Origin: Sipunculus nudus
Taxonomy: Eukaryota; Annelida; Sipuncula; Golfingiida; Sipunculidae
Length of the DNA: 64,000 bases
Reading direction: 5' to 3'
NCBI GenBank assembly: GCA_026874595.1
Contig: JAPPUL010000089.1
Location: 585,001-649,000, forward strand
The translations under genes were made by a program, and so were the position numbers. How positions within the stretch are numbered: the first letter of the stretch is position 1; each line of letters opens with the position of its first letter. Shown piece after piece: positions 54,750-63,553 of the stretch. The notes under the pieces were generated by a model. The model was given only the letters and a program-made list of their open reading frames with translations, was not told the origin of the DNA and did no database searches.

Positions 54750-56075
54750 TTAATATTTAGATTTAATATATTCTAAAGCCTGTCCAACAAGATAGAAAGA
54801 GCCAGTAATAACCAAAAGGTCATCTTTTTGCAAAAATTGTTTAGCGAAGAAAAAAGCGTTAATAAAAGAGTTTTTGAATATGGTATTGTTGTGAATAGAT
54901 TTGGTAAAAGAAAATATTTGTTTAGAAATATCTTTTTTGAAAGATGTTTTAAGAGGACAAATAATAATTAAGTCAAAAAAAGGGCTAAGCGTACGGATAA
55001 TGGCTTTAAAATCCTTGCCATAATTAATAGAAATAATAAGGACTTTGTATTTCGAGGTCTTAAAATGAATTTTAAGGTTTAAGAAAAGAGCTTTAACGGC
55101 ATGAGGGTTATGAGCGCCATCGATAATGGTATGGCAAATATTTTTGAAGTATTGGAAACGGCCCTTTAGAGATAAGTTTTGTAAAGAAAGGTTAATATGG
55201 TCAAAAGAGCAATGAATATTAAGTAAAAACAAAGCCTGAATGGCAAGAGAAATGTTTAAAGATTGATGTAGAGGGATTAAGTTAGAAAAGATGCTAGTCT
55301 GTGGATGTAGATTTGATGATAGGTCGAAGGAGAAATATTTGGAATTATTTAATCGTTTAAAATTCTTAATATAGAAATCTTTGTTATAAGCGATGATCCT
55401 AGCTGCCTTTTGGCTGACAGCGGTTTTAGTAATTAGAGATAAAACACTATGCCTTTGTTTTCCGATAAGAACGATATTAGATTTTTTGATAATGCCAGCT
55501 TTCTCAGAAGCAATATCATAGATGGAATTACCTAAAGAGCTGGTATGGTCGTAATCGATGGTATTAATGACAGAGAGTTTATCGGAAGCGAAGTTGGTAC
55601 TATCAAGGCGTCCCCCAAGACCTGTTTCTAAGATAACATATTTGCAATTGGCTAAAGAGAAAGCGGCAAGAGCGATAATGGTAATAAGTTCAAAGAAAGA
55701 AGGTTTAGAAGATAAGTTATGATAAATGGAATAGATGTAGTTAGCAGCATTAATAAGCATGTCATCCGAGATATTAGAATGATTAATAAGGATGCGCTCA
55801 TTTAGAGTTATAAGGTGAGGCGAAGTAAAAGCGCCGACGCTTAACTTCCTGGAATGCAGGAGGGCAGACAAGATATAAGTGAAAGAGCCCTTCCCGTTGG
55901 TGCCGGCAATATGAATAATTTTAAATTTGCGATGAGGATTATGAAGAAGGTAAAGAGCCTGCAAGACGATATTAGAAGAGAATGAAGTTTTGTAAGGGAT
56001 ATTATTCTTTTGTTCATAGTTGACATGAGAATAAATGAAATCGAAGAGGTGGTTAATGCTTTTAAACTGTCTCAT
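54750..56075 (-). CDS. folC: Folylpolyglutamate synthase / dihydrofolate synthase
   Basis: A 441-residue Mur-ligase-like enzyme that adds glutamate to folates and may also make dihydrofolate. The P-loop is HIAGTNGKGSFTYIL; GAFTSPHL, ILETGLGGRLDSTN, DYDHTSSLGNSIYDIASEKAGI and DGAHNPHAVKAL are all family motifs in order. Length is typical. It is the only reverse-strand gene in this part of the window and diverges from the envelope cluster at 56269. Confidence 0.94.
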   Translation of the reverse strand: MRQFKSINHLFDFIYSHVNYEQKNNIPYKTSFSSNIVLQALYLLHNPHRKFKIIHIAGTNGKGSFTYILSALLHSRKLSVGAFTSPHLITLNERILINHSNISDDMLINAANYIYSIYHNLSSKPSFFELITIIALAAFSLANCKYVILETGLGGRLDSTNFASDKLSVINTIDYDHTSSLGNSIYDIASEKAGIIKKSNIVLIGKQRHSVLSLITKTAVSQKAARIIAYNKDFYIKNFKRLNNSKYFSFDLSSNLHPQTSIFSNLIPLHQSLNISLAIQALFLLNIHCSFDHINLSLQNLSLKGRFQYFKNICHTIIDGAHNPHAVKALFLNLKIHFKTSKYKVLIISINYGKDFKAIIRTLSPFFDLIIICPLKTSFKKDISKQIFSFTKSIHNNTIFKNSFINAFFFAKQFLQKDDLLVITGSFYLVGQALEYIKSKY

Positions 56076-56268
56076 AAGAGATATGCTTTTATGCTAAGCA
56101 AGGGTTCCAAGAAAGATTACGGTAAAAAATTAATAATAAACAAAAAAGTTAATAACCCGATATGAGAAAAGGGAAAATAAAAATAAAAAAAAGGATAAAA
56201 TTGTTTTTATAAAATTGTTTTTAAAGAGAGCAAAAAGAACAAAGAGATAAAAAGACAAGGAAGACATA

Positions 56269-56508
56269 ATGCTATTAGACATATTAAATACAGTAAGAGA
56301 GTTGATATCGCGTTATTGGAAGCGAATATTATTACTGTGTTTGCTATTAGTAATAATACTGGTGCTAGCAATATCGTTGATGAAAAGGCGTGAGATGGAA
56401 CTATCTCGCCGAGCGGCAGTAAAGGAACTTAATATGAAACATCTATATTACAAAGCGCTTGAGCGAGCGGACACAGTAATACCGCAAGAGCCTAAAGAAG
56501 CTCCGTAA
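56269..56508 (+). CDS. Small single-pass membrane protein
   Basis: A 79-residue protein with one transmembrane helix (about 21-40, LLLCLLLVIILVLAISLM) flanked by basic residues (WKR before, KRREMELSRR after) and a short hydrophilic tail. A good AAGGAAG site precedes the ATG. It opens a run of same-strand envelope genes leading to lptA-lptB. Its place is where lptC often lies, but it is far too short for LptC and has no LptC motif. Confidence 0.65.
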   Translation: MLLDILNTVRELISRYWKRILLLCLLLVIILVLAISLMKRREMELSRRAAVKELNMKHLYYKALERADTVIPQEPKEAP

Positions 56509-56565
56509 GGAAGGTAAAAGCTAAGTAAAGAAGAATTGATAAGAAGAAAGTAAAGAGAGGAGATA

Positions 56566-57672
56566 TTGAGAAAAGTATTATTAAAAGTATTATTAATGGT
56601 TGTGTTATTGGAGCTAGTACAATTCACAAAGACTTTGGATATAGGATATGGGTATAAATCGCAGTGGATAAAGCATGAGGTAAAACGGGGTCAAACTCTA
56701 GTAATAGCGCCGCGAAAAGTAGGCCCTGGAGAGTGGCGGATAAGAAGTTATGATGCAAGCAAACTAAGCCTTCTTGAAGATATAAAAGAACCATTTCAAT
56801 CCTATATATTCAAAGCACTTGAAGCATCAAGGACGGAGGTGGTATTAGAGTATGAATATGATAGGAGTCAAGAGCACGAAAGACATGAGATAGTGATAAG
56901 AGGGGCTGGCGATGAAAAAAGTGTTAAAAGGCTAGAAGAGAGTAAAGATAGTAATGTAAATAGAGAAGGGAGTAGTACTCAAAAAGGGAGTAGTACTCAA
57001 AAAGGAGGAGGCTACTTCCTAAATGATGATAAAGCACATTATAATTACATAAAAAACTTATATAAATTAGGTTTGTATAAGGCAGCTTATAAAAACATAA
57101 AATATTATAAATCAAACTATAAGTTGTCAAATCTTTTAGTAGAAGTCTATTTACTTGAAGCAGAGGTATTAATAAGGTTAAAAAGGTATGAAGAAGCGAT
57201 AAGATTATATGAAAAGATATTGGAGAGTGAAGAGAAGTTGAATGACAAAGTAACTTTATTATTTAGGCTTGGCAAGTTATATAAAGATAATTTAAATTAT
57301 GAGAAAGCCAAAAGGACCTACGCAAACATACTAACCTTGACAAAGGCATTAGAAGAGAAACAAAGAGCAAATGTACTGCTTGGTAAAATTTCTTTTGCAG
57401 AAGGTAATTACAAAGATGCAATAAAACATTTTGAAAGGTTACTGTTGGAGAAAGGTTTTGCAGAGGCTGAAGATGCAAAAGGCTATAAGTTAAAAGAAAT
57501 AGTACTTTACATGCTATTTCAATGCTATTATAAAAAAGCAAGTGTAAAGGATTATTATAATAGTTATAAATATTTGCTAATGCTCTATAAAGAGTATCCA
57601 CATGGTGTTTACACAAACGTAACAAAAGCGCAAAGAAAATACCTAGAAGAGAATTTTGTAAATTACTATTAG
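56566..57672 (+). CDS. Exported TPR protein upstream of the LptA-like gene
   Basis: A 368-residue protein with an N-terminal hydrophobic signal (VLLKVLLMVVLLELVQF), then a beta-rich domain of about 100 residues (VKRGQTLVIAPRKVGPGEWRIR then EVVLEYEYDRSQEHERHEIVI), a short low-complexity linker with a duplicated GSSTQK, and about four TPR units (about 160-340, LLRLKRYEEAIRLYEKIL and GKISFAEGNYKDAIKHFERLL). The tail resembles YbgF/BamD-like TPR proteins of the envelope. The start is TTG after GAGGAG. Confidence 0.72.
   Translation: MRKVLLKVLLMVVLLELVQFTKTLDIGYGYKSQWIKHEVKRGQTLVIAPRKVGPGEWRIRSYDASKLSLLEDIKEPFQSYIFKALEASRTEVVLEYEYDRSQEHERHEIVIRGAGDEKSVKRLEESKDSNVNREGSSTQKGSSTQKGGGYFLNDDKAHYNYIKNLYKLGLYKAAYKNIKYYKSNYKLSNLLVEVYLLEAEVLIRLKRYEEAIRLYEKILESEEKLNDKVTLLFRLGKLYKDNLNYEKAKRTYANILTLTKALEEKQRANVLLGKISFAEGNYKDAIKHFERLLLEKGFAEAEDAKGYKLKEIVLYMLFQCYYKKASVKDYYNSYKYLLMLYKEYPHGVYTNVTKAQRKYLEENFVNYY
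56968..57003 (+). repeat. Tandem 18-base duplication in the linker of the TPR gene
   Basis: GGGAGTAGTACTCAAAAA occurs twice in succession, encoding GSSTQK twice. It keeps the frame. Confidence 0.9.
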
Positions 57673-57720
57673 AAAAAAACTACTATTAAAAATATAAGAA
57701 AGAAGAGCATAATAGGAACG

Positions 57721-60306
57721 ATGCAAAAAATAATAATAATATATATATTATTTATGAGCGTAGGAGTTGTTGTAGGGCGTGATGTAGACACAGTGATAAT
57801 AGATGCAGGGAAGAAGATCTACCATGGAGAAGGGAAGTATTGGGATTTAATAGGCAAACCCCGGGTGCAGAATGGGAATGATTTGCTTAATGCAGGAATA
57901 ATTAAATATTATGTAGAAGAGAAGCGTGTAGAGGGTAGCGGTAAGGTAAGATTATTTGATTATGAAAAGGGGATAGAGGTATTTGGAGATATATTTAATT
58001 ATTTTGTAAATACAAAGGATGCGCGTCTTGTTGGAGGAGTAAAATTAATAGGCTTAAAGGATAATATAACGTTAAATGGCGGAATACTTGAACGAATAGG
58101 AACGAGTAAATATGTAGCAAAAGAAGATGTAAGAATAACGGCAGGCGAAGAGGGTACAAATGCGAAGGCAGGAGTTGTAACATATAATATAGAAGAACGA
58201 GAGATATTGCTTGAAGATGGGCCTGTAATATATGATAAAGGTAAAAAATACAATGCAAACCGAATAAAGATACTACTAAATGAAAAAGATATAATATTAG
58301 ATGGGAATGCAAAGATAGAAGATGGTAATCGCAACATACGAGCAAATCATATAAGATACAATTACGGAGAGACGAAGAAAGCGTTATTGAAGGGAGAAAC
58401 AAAGATAGAGGAGTTATCATCTAAAGATTCACTGCTTAATGGCAAACCGTATAAAGTGCTTCAAGCAGGCAAGATAACGTATTACAATACAGAGCCGGCC
58501 CGTGCCGTATTAGAATACAAGCCAGTAGTTTATGAATATTATATTAGGAAAGAAGAGAGTAAAGATAAAGTAGAAAGCTTAGGTAAGAAAGGAGCTTCTA
58601 AACTATTCTACGGAGTGTATAAGCGGATAGGGCGAGCGGGCTTAATAAAGTATAAGTTAAAGAAAGAGTCAACAGAATATGCTTTAATAGGGAATGCACA
58701 AGTAAATGATTATGAGAGTGCAGCTTTTGCAGATAGGATAGACTATAAGGAAGGTGGTGGTGTTAGGGTGGGGGTGATGAGAGGGTCCGCAGTATTTTAC
58801 ATATTAGATGTAAATGCAAAAGATATCCGTAACAAAATAAAGATAAAAGGGAAAGCGAATCTAATAAAATATTATCCAAATGAAAAGATAGTAAATCTAG
58901 AAGGGCAAGCAAGGATAGAGCAAAGAGGGATGAGGTCTTTGAGCGCAGGATATATAAGTTATAATTTAAATACGCAAGAGGGGCATGCAAAAGATGCAGT
59001 CAAGTTAAAGGAAGGAGCTACAGAGGGCGGAGGACAGAAGCTTGAATTTAGAGGTAATAGCAAATTAAAATTAGAAGGCGGTTCATATTATAAAGCAAAA
59101 GATTTTAAGGCAAGTGCAAACTATATAGAATACGATGATGAGAAAGGCGAGGCGATATTAATAGGAGATAGCAAGATATTGGATTCAAAAAACAAAGCAT
59201 CTGGAGATAAAATAGAGTATAAGAGGCTTGGTGGTAAAGGAGAGATAAAAGATAAGGTAATAAAGATAAAAGGGAGCGGGAGGATAGAAGGAAAGGGGAT
59301 ACGAGGTAGAGGCGAAGAGATATATTATAAAACTCAAGGTAATAAAGAAGTATTGAATTTATATGATAATGCTATCCTAGAAAGAGAAGATAGTACAGGG
59401 TATGCACAAGAGATAATCTATTATAACATACCGCTTCGGGGGAGTAATAAAGACGATGAAAAAGTGATATTGAAAGGAGGGGTAAGAGTAGTAGAACCTA
59501 ATGTAACAGTGGAGGGAGATGAAATAGAAGTATATACATATGTAAATAACCCGGAATATAGCGATAGATTAATAGTAAAGGGAAACTCTCATATAATGAA
59601 TAGAAATGACTATAAACAATCTTATGCGGATACTGTAGAGTATACAAAAGATAGGGAAGGGAAAGAGGAGTTCATACTAGAGGGTAACGGAGAGCTAGTG
59701 GATGAAAAGTTAACAGGTTTTGCAGATAAGATAATATTTAGGCCATCAACAGGAGAAGAGGCTAAAGAAAAGTATATAATGGTAGGCGAGCCGTATATTC
59801 AGCTAGAGGATAGTATAATATCGGGAAGGAGGATAGAGATAGAGTTTGATGATGCTGAGACAGAAATAGAGGTTAAAGAGGAAGGACAATATATAAATAC
59901 TTTTAGACGAATAAAGGTATTCTCAGACATAATAAGCTATAAAGTAAACGAAGAAGTAATGCAGGCACGCGGTAAGGCAGTGTATAAGGATATGGATCGG
60001 GAGCTGACGTTTTTTTCAGATAAGATAATTAGGTACGGTAAAAAGAGAGAATCTGTAGCCTTAAATAACATAAAGATAGTGCAGGGGAAGAAGAACTTGT
60101 ATGGGAATCAGGGTAAATATTATGAAAGCAAGGAGGTACTAGAGGTATTAAACAATGCAAGTGTAGTAGAGGAGTCAAGTTACGTATCAGGAGACAAGAT
60201 AATATTGAATACGAAAACACAAGAAATAGTGATATTAGGGAGGCGGAAAGGAGGAGTTAAGATAGAAGACGATGCCGCTAAGGGTAAGGAAGACAAGAAG
60301 GAATAG
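57721..60306 (+). CDS. Very long LptA/OstA-type periplasmic protein
   Basis: An 861-residue protein with signal peptide (IIIIYILFMSVGVVVG), then repeated OstA/LptA beta-jellyroll units to the end. Typical repeats are GDIFNYFVNTKDARLVGGVKL, ANHIRYNYGETKKALLKGETKI, ADRIDYKEGGG and GDKIILNTKTQEIVILG. LptA (about 185 residues in E. coli) forms head-to-tail bridges carrying LPS across the periplasm; LptD adds a C-terminal barrel. Here one chain holds many units without an apparent barrel, so it could form the bridge alone. It lies directly before lptB, supporting the role. Confidence 0.83.
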   Translation: MQKIIIIYILFMSVGVVVGRDVDTVIIDAGKKIYHGEGKYWDLIGKPRVQNGNDLLNAGIIKYYVEEKRVEGSGKVRLFDYEKGIEVFGDIFNYFVNTKDARLVGGVKLIGLKDNITLNGGILERIGTSKYVAKEDVRITAGEEGTNAKAGVVTYNIEEREILLEDGPVIYDKGKKYNANRIKILLNEKDIILDGNAKIEDGNRNIRANHIRYNYGETKKALLKGETKIEELSSKDSLLNGKPYKVLQAGKITYYNTEPARAVLEYKPVVYEYYIRKEESKDKVESLGKKGASKLFYGVYKRIGRAGLIKYKLKKESTEYALIGNAQVNDYESAAFADRIDYKEGGGVRVGVMRGSAVFYILDVNAKDIRNKIKIKGKANLIKYYPNEKIVNLEGQARIEQRGMRSLSAGYISYNLNTQEGHAKDAVKLKEGATEGGGQKLEFRGNSKLKLEGGSYYKAKDFKASANYIEYDDEKGEAILIGDSKILDSKNKASGDKIEYKRLGGKGEIKDKVIKIKGSGRIEGKGIRGRGEEIYYKTQGNKEVLNLYDNAILEREDSTGYAQEIIYYNIPLRGSNKDDEKVILKGGVRVVEPNVTVEGDEIEVYTYVNNPEYSDRLIVKGNSHIMNRNDYKQSYADTVEYTKDREGKEEFILEGNGELVDEKLTGFADKIIFRPSTGEEAKEKYIMVGEPYIQLEDSIISGRRIEIEFDDAETEIEVKEEGQYINTFRRIKVFSDIISYKVNEEVMQARGKAVYKDMDRELTFFSDKIIRYGKKRESVALNNIKIVQGKKNLYGNQGKYYESKEVLEVLNNASVVEESSYVSGDKIILNTKTQEIVILGRRKGGVKIEDDAAKGKEDKKE

Positions 60307-60307
60307 G

Positions 60308-61033
60308 ATGCCATTACTCGAGATTCATAACATAGGCAAATCATATAAAAAGCGAGAGGTAGTAAAGGATGTTTCATTTCATATAAAAGATCAAGAAGTG
60401 ATTGGTCTTCTGGGTCCAAATGGAGCAGGTAAGACGACAACGTTTTATATGGTTGTGGGACTAGTCTTACCAAATAAAGGAGAGATTAGGTTGGATAAAA
60501 AGGATATAACAAGATACCCAATGTACAAGCGAGCGAAACTGGGTATAGGATATTTGTCTCAGGAATCGTCGGTATTCCGTAAACTTAGCGTAGAAGAGAA
60601 TATAAAGGCTATATTAGAGATACAAAAATTGAGCAAGAAAGAGAAGAAGGAGAAGTTGGAGAAGTTGCTTGAAGAGTTTGATATAGTACATATACGCAAA
60701 GCATATGGCTTTCAGTTATCAGGAGGGGAGAGGCGACGAACTGAGATAGCACGTGCACTTGCATCGAATCCATTATTTTTGTTATTAGATGAGCCATTTG
60801 CAGGAGTAGATCCGATTGCGGTTGAAGAGATACAAAAGATAATAACACAACTAAAACATAAAGAAAAGATAGGGGTATTGATAACAGATCATAATGCACG
60901 TGAGATTTTGAATATAACAGACAGGTCATACCTCTTAGCAGATGGAAAGATACAATTTTATGGTACTCCAAAAGAGCTAGCAAGCAATGAAAGGGTAAAA
61001 AAGATATATTTGGGAGATAAATTCACGTTGTAG
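60308..61033 (+). CDS. lptB: LPS export ABC transporter ATP-binding protein
   Basis: A 241-residue ABC ATPase. Walker A GPNGAGKTTT, Q-loop in GIGYLSQESSVFRKLSVEENI (the LptB hallmark), signature LSGGERRRTEIARALA and Walker B FLLLDEPFAGVDP are all present. LptB powers LPS extraction by LptFG at the inner membrane; lptF and lptG are not in the window. ATG 60308 is chosen because AAGGAA lies just upstream and MPLLEIHNIGKSYKKR matches the family start; an ATG at 60272 would overlap lptA by 35 bases. Confidence 0.95.
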   Translation: MPLLEIHNIGKSYKKREVVKDVSFHIKDQEVIGLLGPNGAGKTTTFYMVVGLVLPNKGEIRLDKKDITRYPMYKRAKLGIGYLSQESSVFRKLSVEENIKAILEIQKLSKKEKKEKLEKLLEEFDIVHIRKAYGFQLSGGERRRTEIARALASNPLFLLLDEPFAGVDPIAVEEIQKIITQLKHKEKIGVLITDHNAREILNITDRSYLLADGKIQFYGTPKELASNERVKKIYLGDKFTL

Positions 61034-61089
61034 TATAGAGTAGTAGAATAGATACAGTTAATAAAGTTAAACAAGGGTTATAAAATTGA

Positions 61090-61118
61090 TTGCTTTTAAA
61101 AAGTAAAAATGATATACT
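61090..61118 (+). promoter_or_regulatory. Candidate sigma-70 promoter before rpoN
   Basis: TTGCTT (61090-61095) and TATACT (61113-61118) are spaced 17 bases apart, a good match to the housekeeping consensus. It would start transcription near 61125, exactly at the ATG of a possible 26-codon leader ORF, and would give rpoN-hpf-ptsN their own promoter apart from lptAB. Confidence 0.5.
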
Positions 61119-61124
61119 TTGGAT

Positions 61125-61205
61125 ATGGCAGTTAAAGTTGCAAGGGACAAGAAAGGCGCAAATGCAAGGGACAGAAAGGCGTTAATTAAGGAAAATAAGT
61201 TATAG
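61125..61205 (+). CDS. Possible 26-residue basic leader peptide before rpoN
   Basis: An ATG-to-TAG frame of 26 codons encodes a very basic, lysine/arginine-rich peptide (starting MAVKVARDKKGANARDRK). Its ATG coincides with the predicted start site of the promoter at 61090-61118, so a leaderless message is conceivable. The DNA has an internal near-duplication (GCAAGGGACA twice, each followed by GAAAGGCG). It ends 30 bases before rpoN, whose own start lacks a clear ribosome-binding site. It could be a regulatory upstream ORF or chance. Confidence 0.3.
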   Translation: MAVKVARDKKGANARDRKALIKENKL

Positions 61206-61235
61206 AATAATATAAGTATAAAAAAAGATAAATAA

Positions 61236-62711
61236 ATGAAGAAGATGCATCTAGGTCTACAACAAAGTCAAAAGCAGATATTATCACCTCAGCTACAGCA
61301 AGGGATAAAGCTACTACAGATGTCGAGTTTGGAACTTGCCGAAGTACTTGAGCAAGAAATATCTCAAAATCCGTTTTTAGAAGAAGGTGTAAATGAGCAA
61401 GAAGTAGGAGAAGGAGAAGGAGTAGAGGAAATAAGTGGTCTAGAAAGAGGGGAAGATATTTCAAAAGAAGAATCTTTATTAGGCGAAGAAGTTAAAGGAG
61501 AGGGTGCAAGAGGCGAGCTGGTTGATGTTGAGTTATTTGAACAGACAAGTGACAGTGGTTATTATAGCAGCCAAAATAGCAGTAAAACTCTAGCTAAAGA
61601 AGAAAGCTTCAATCAAGAATATATAAAAAGCGAGCGAACAGAAGAGCGGCTTTCCGAATATTTATTAACGCAGTTAAGATTTGTAAAAGGGCTAACGGAG
61701 CGAGAATACTTTATAGGAGAAGTGATAATATCGTCGTTAAACGATGATGGTTATTTATTAGTAAGCGTAGAAAGCCTATCAAAATCTCTTAATGAAAAGA
61801 AAGAAGTTATAGAAGGAGTAATAAAGAAGATACAAACCTTTGAGCCAGTAGGGGTATGCGGGCGTAATTTGGCTGAAGTATTGTTGATACAATTAGAGGG
61901 TAAGGGAGAGAGGAGAGAATTCATAATAAGTTTAGTAAAAAACGATCTACATTTGCTTGAGAAGAAGCGCTATAAAGAGTTGTCAATAAAGTATAGAGTA
62001 TCCCAAAAAGAATTAGACGAAGCCTTGACTATAATAGGCACGCTTGAACCGATACCTGGGAGAGGCTTTTATAGTGAACAGACAAAATATATAAGCCCGG
62101 ATGTAAAGATAGAGCACTCAAGTAAAGATATAGGTGGAGGATATATAATAACTCTAAACGATGGATATACGCCAAACATACGGATAAATGTAGAATATAA
62201 AAGTTTACTAAATAGCAAAGATTTAAATGTAGATACAAAAAGTTATTTTAAGGAAAAGTATAATGAGGCAAAATTCTTAATAACAAGTATAGAGAAGAGA
62301 AAAGAGACTATGCTTAAGGTGATGGAACAGCTTGTAATGTTGCAGGACGATTTTTTTAAAAAAGGAGCAAGATATTTAAGGCCGCTGATATTGAAAGATA
62401 TAGCAGAAAGAATAAATATGCATGAATCAACGGTAAGCCGTGTTGTGTCAAATAAGTATGTCGAAACTCCTTGGGGTATATATGAGTTAAAATACTTGTT
62501 TTCAGGAGGGATAGGAAAGGGAAGTAATATAATATCAAGCCGTAGTATAAAAGAAGTGATAAAAGGGATTATAGCGAATGAAGGGACAAAAGAGAGTTTA
62601 AGTGATCAAAAGATAGCAGAGATTTTGAAGAAACAAGGTATAGAGATAGCACGTCGGACGGTTTCAAAATATAGAAAGAAGTTAAAGATAGAATCATCGT
62701 ATAATAGGTAG
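61236..62711 (+). CDS. rpoN: RNA polymerase sigma-54 factor
   Basis: A 491-residue alternative sigma factor. Region I is glutamine/leucine-rich (LQQSQKQILSPQLQQGIKLLQMSSLELAEVLEQE) and contacts activators such as the NtrC-type protein at 50841; an acidic region II follows; region III has the core-binding domain and helix-turn-helix (RINMHESTVSRVVSNKYVETPWG); the RpoN box ARRTVSKYRKKL is at the end. Length is normal. The lptB-rpoN-hpf-ptsN order is the classical Gram-negative arrangement. Confidence 0.96.
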   Translation: MKKMHLGLQQSQKQILSPQLQQGIKLLQMSSLELAEVLEQEISQNPFLEEGVNEQEVGEGEGVEEISGLERGEDISKEESLLGEEVKGEGARGELVDVELFEQTSDSGYYSSQNSSKTLAKEESFNQEYIKSERTEERLSEYLLTQLRFVKGLTEREYFIGEVIISSLNDDGYLLVSVESLSKSLNEKKEVIEGVIKKIQTFEPVGVCGRNLAEVLLIQLEGKGERREFIISLVKNDLHLLEKKRYKELSIKYRVSQKELDEALTIIGTLEPIPGRGFYSEQTKYISPDVKIEHSSKDIGGGYIITLNDGYTPNIRINVEYKSLLNSKDLNVDTKSYFKEKYNEAKFLITSIEKRKETMLKVMEQLVMLQDDFFKKGARYLRPLILKDIAERINMHESTVSRVVSNKYVETPWGIYELKYLFSGGIGKGSNIISSRSIKEVIKGIIANEGTKESLSDQKIAEILKKQGIEIARRTVSKYRKKLKIESSYNR

Positions 62712-62773
62712 AAATTATAAAAGGGAAGCTAATAAGGCTTAAAAAGAAATAAAAACAAATAAGGAGGGGTTAT

Positions 62774-63553
62774 ATGAACATATCGATAACAGGTAGACAT
62801 TTGGAAGTGACAGAAGGGCTTAGAGAATATGTAAAAAAGAAAGTGAGTAAGTTAAAATATTATTTTGAACACATACTAAACGTGCACTTAATATTAGAAA
62901 TAGAAAAGCTTGAGCATAAAGCAGAAGTAACATTACAATCGGATGAAAAGATATTCGTATGTGAAGTTAATACCCATGACATGTATAATTCGCTGGACAT
63001 ATTATTTGTAAAACTTGAGAGACAGATAGTAAGGAATAAAGAAAAGTATAAGCAAAGGAAGGGTAGGGGTGGAGGCCGAGAATTATTATCTGAGATAGGA
63101 GATGTTGAGTTTGTAGGAGTTAGAGAAGAAGAAGAGGGAGTAAAGATAACAAAGGTAAAGGAAGTTCCCGCAAAGCCAAAACGAGCAGTTGAGGCACTAC
63201 TTCAGCTTGGGTTAAACAGGCATAAATTTGAAATATTTAATAATGAAGATAAAAAGGGATTTCATGAAAGTATAGCTTTAATGGAAAAAGATAATACTTA
63301 TTCTTTGATAGAGAGGCGGAATGGTAGATGGGAAAGAAAAAATGTTAAATTGGAAGGAGAAAAGATGGAGTATGTAGGAACAAGTATATACGAGATAGAG
63401 GAACTAGATATAAAAAGAGCAATAGATAAAGTGTTAGAAAATCCAGTAGGCTATGTTATATTTAATGATCCTACAGAATACGGACTTAGTATAATATACA
63501 CAAGAAGTAATAAAAGTCTAGCATTAATAACATCTGGTGGCAGGGTGAATTGA
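62774..63553 (+). CDS. hpf: Ribosome hibernation-promoting factor, long form with extra C-terminal domain
   Basis: A 259-residue protein. The N-terminal S30AE domain (about 1-100, MNISITGRHLEVTEGLREYVKKKVSKLKYYF) binds the 30S decoding site of idle ribosomes. A C-terminal dimerisation-type domain follows (about 130-190, PKRAVEALLQLGLNRHKFEIFNN to NTYSLIERR). A further about 65 residues (DIKRAIDKVLENPVGYVIFND then GLSIIYTRSNKSLALI) look like a second copy of the same fold. Long HPFs are usually about 180-200 residues. AAGGAGGGG gives a strong ribosome-binding site. ptsN overlaps its stop codon. Confidence 0.9.
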   Translation: MNISITGRHLEVTEGLREYVKKKVSKLKYYFEHILNVHLILEIEKLEHKAEVTLQSDEKIFVCEVNTHDMYNSLDILFVKLERQIVRNKEKYKQRKGRGGGRELLSEIGDVEFVGVREEEEGVKITKVKEVPAKPKRAVEALLQLGLNRHKFEIFNNEDKKGFHESIALMEKDNTYSLIERRNGRWERKNVKLEGEKMEYVGTSIYEIEELDIKRAIDKVLENPVGYVIFNDPTEYGLSIIYTRSNKSLALITSGGRVN

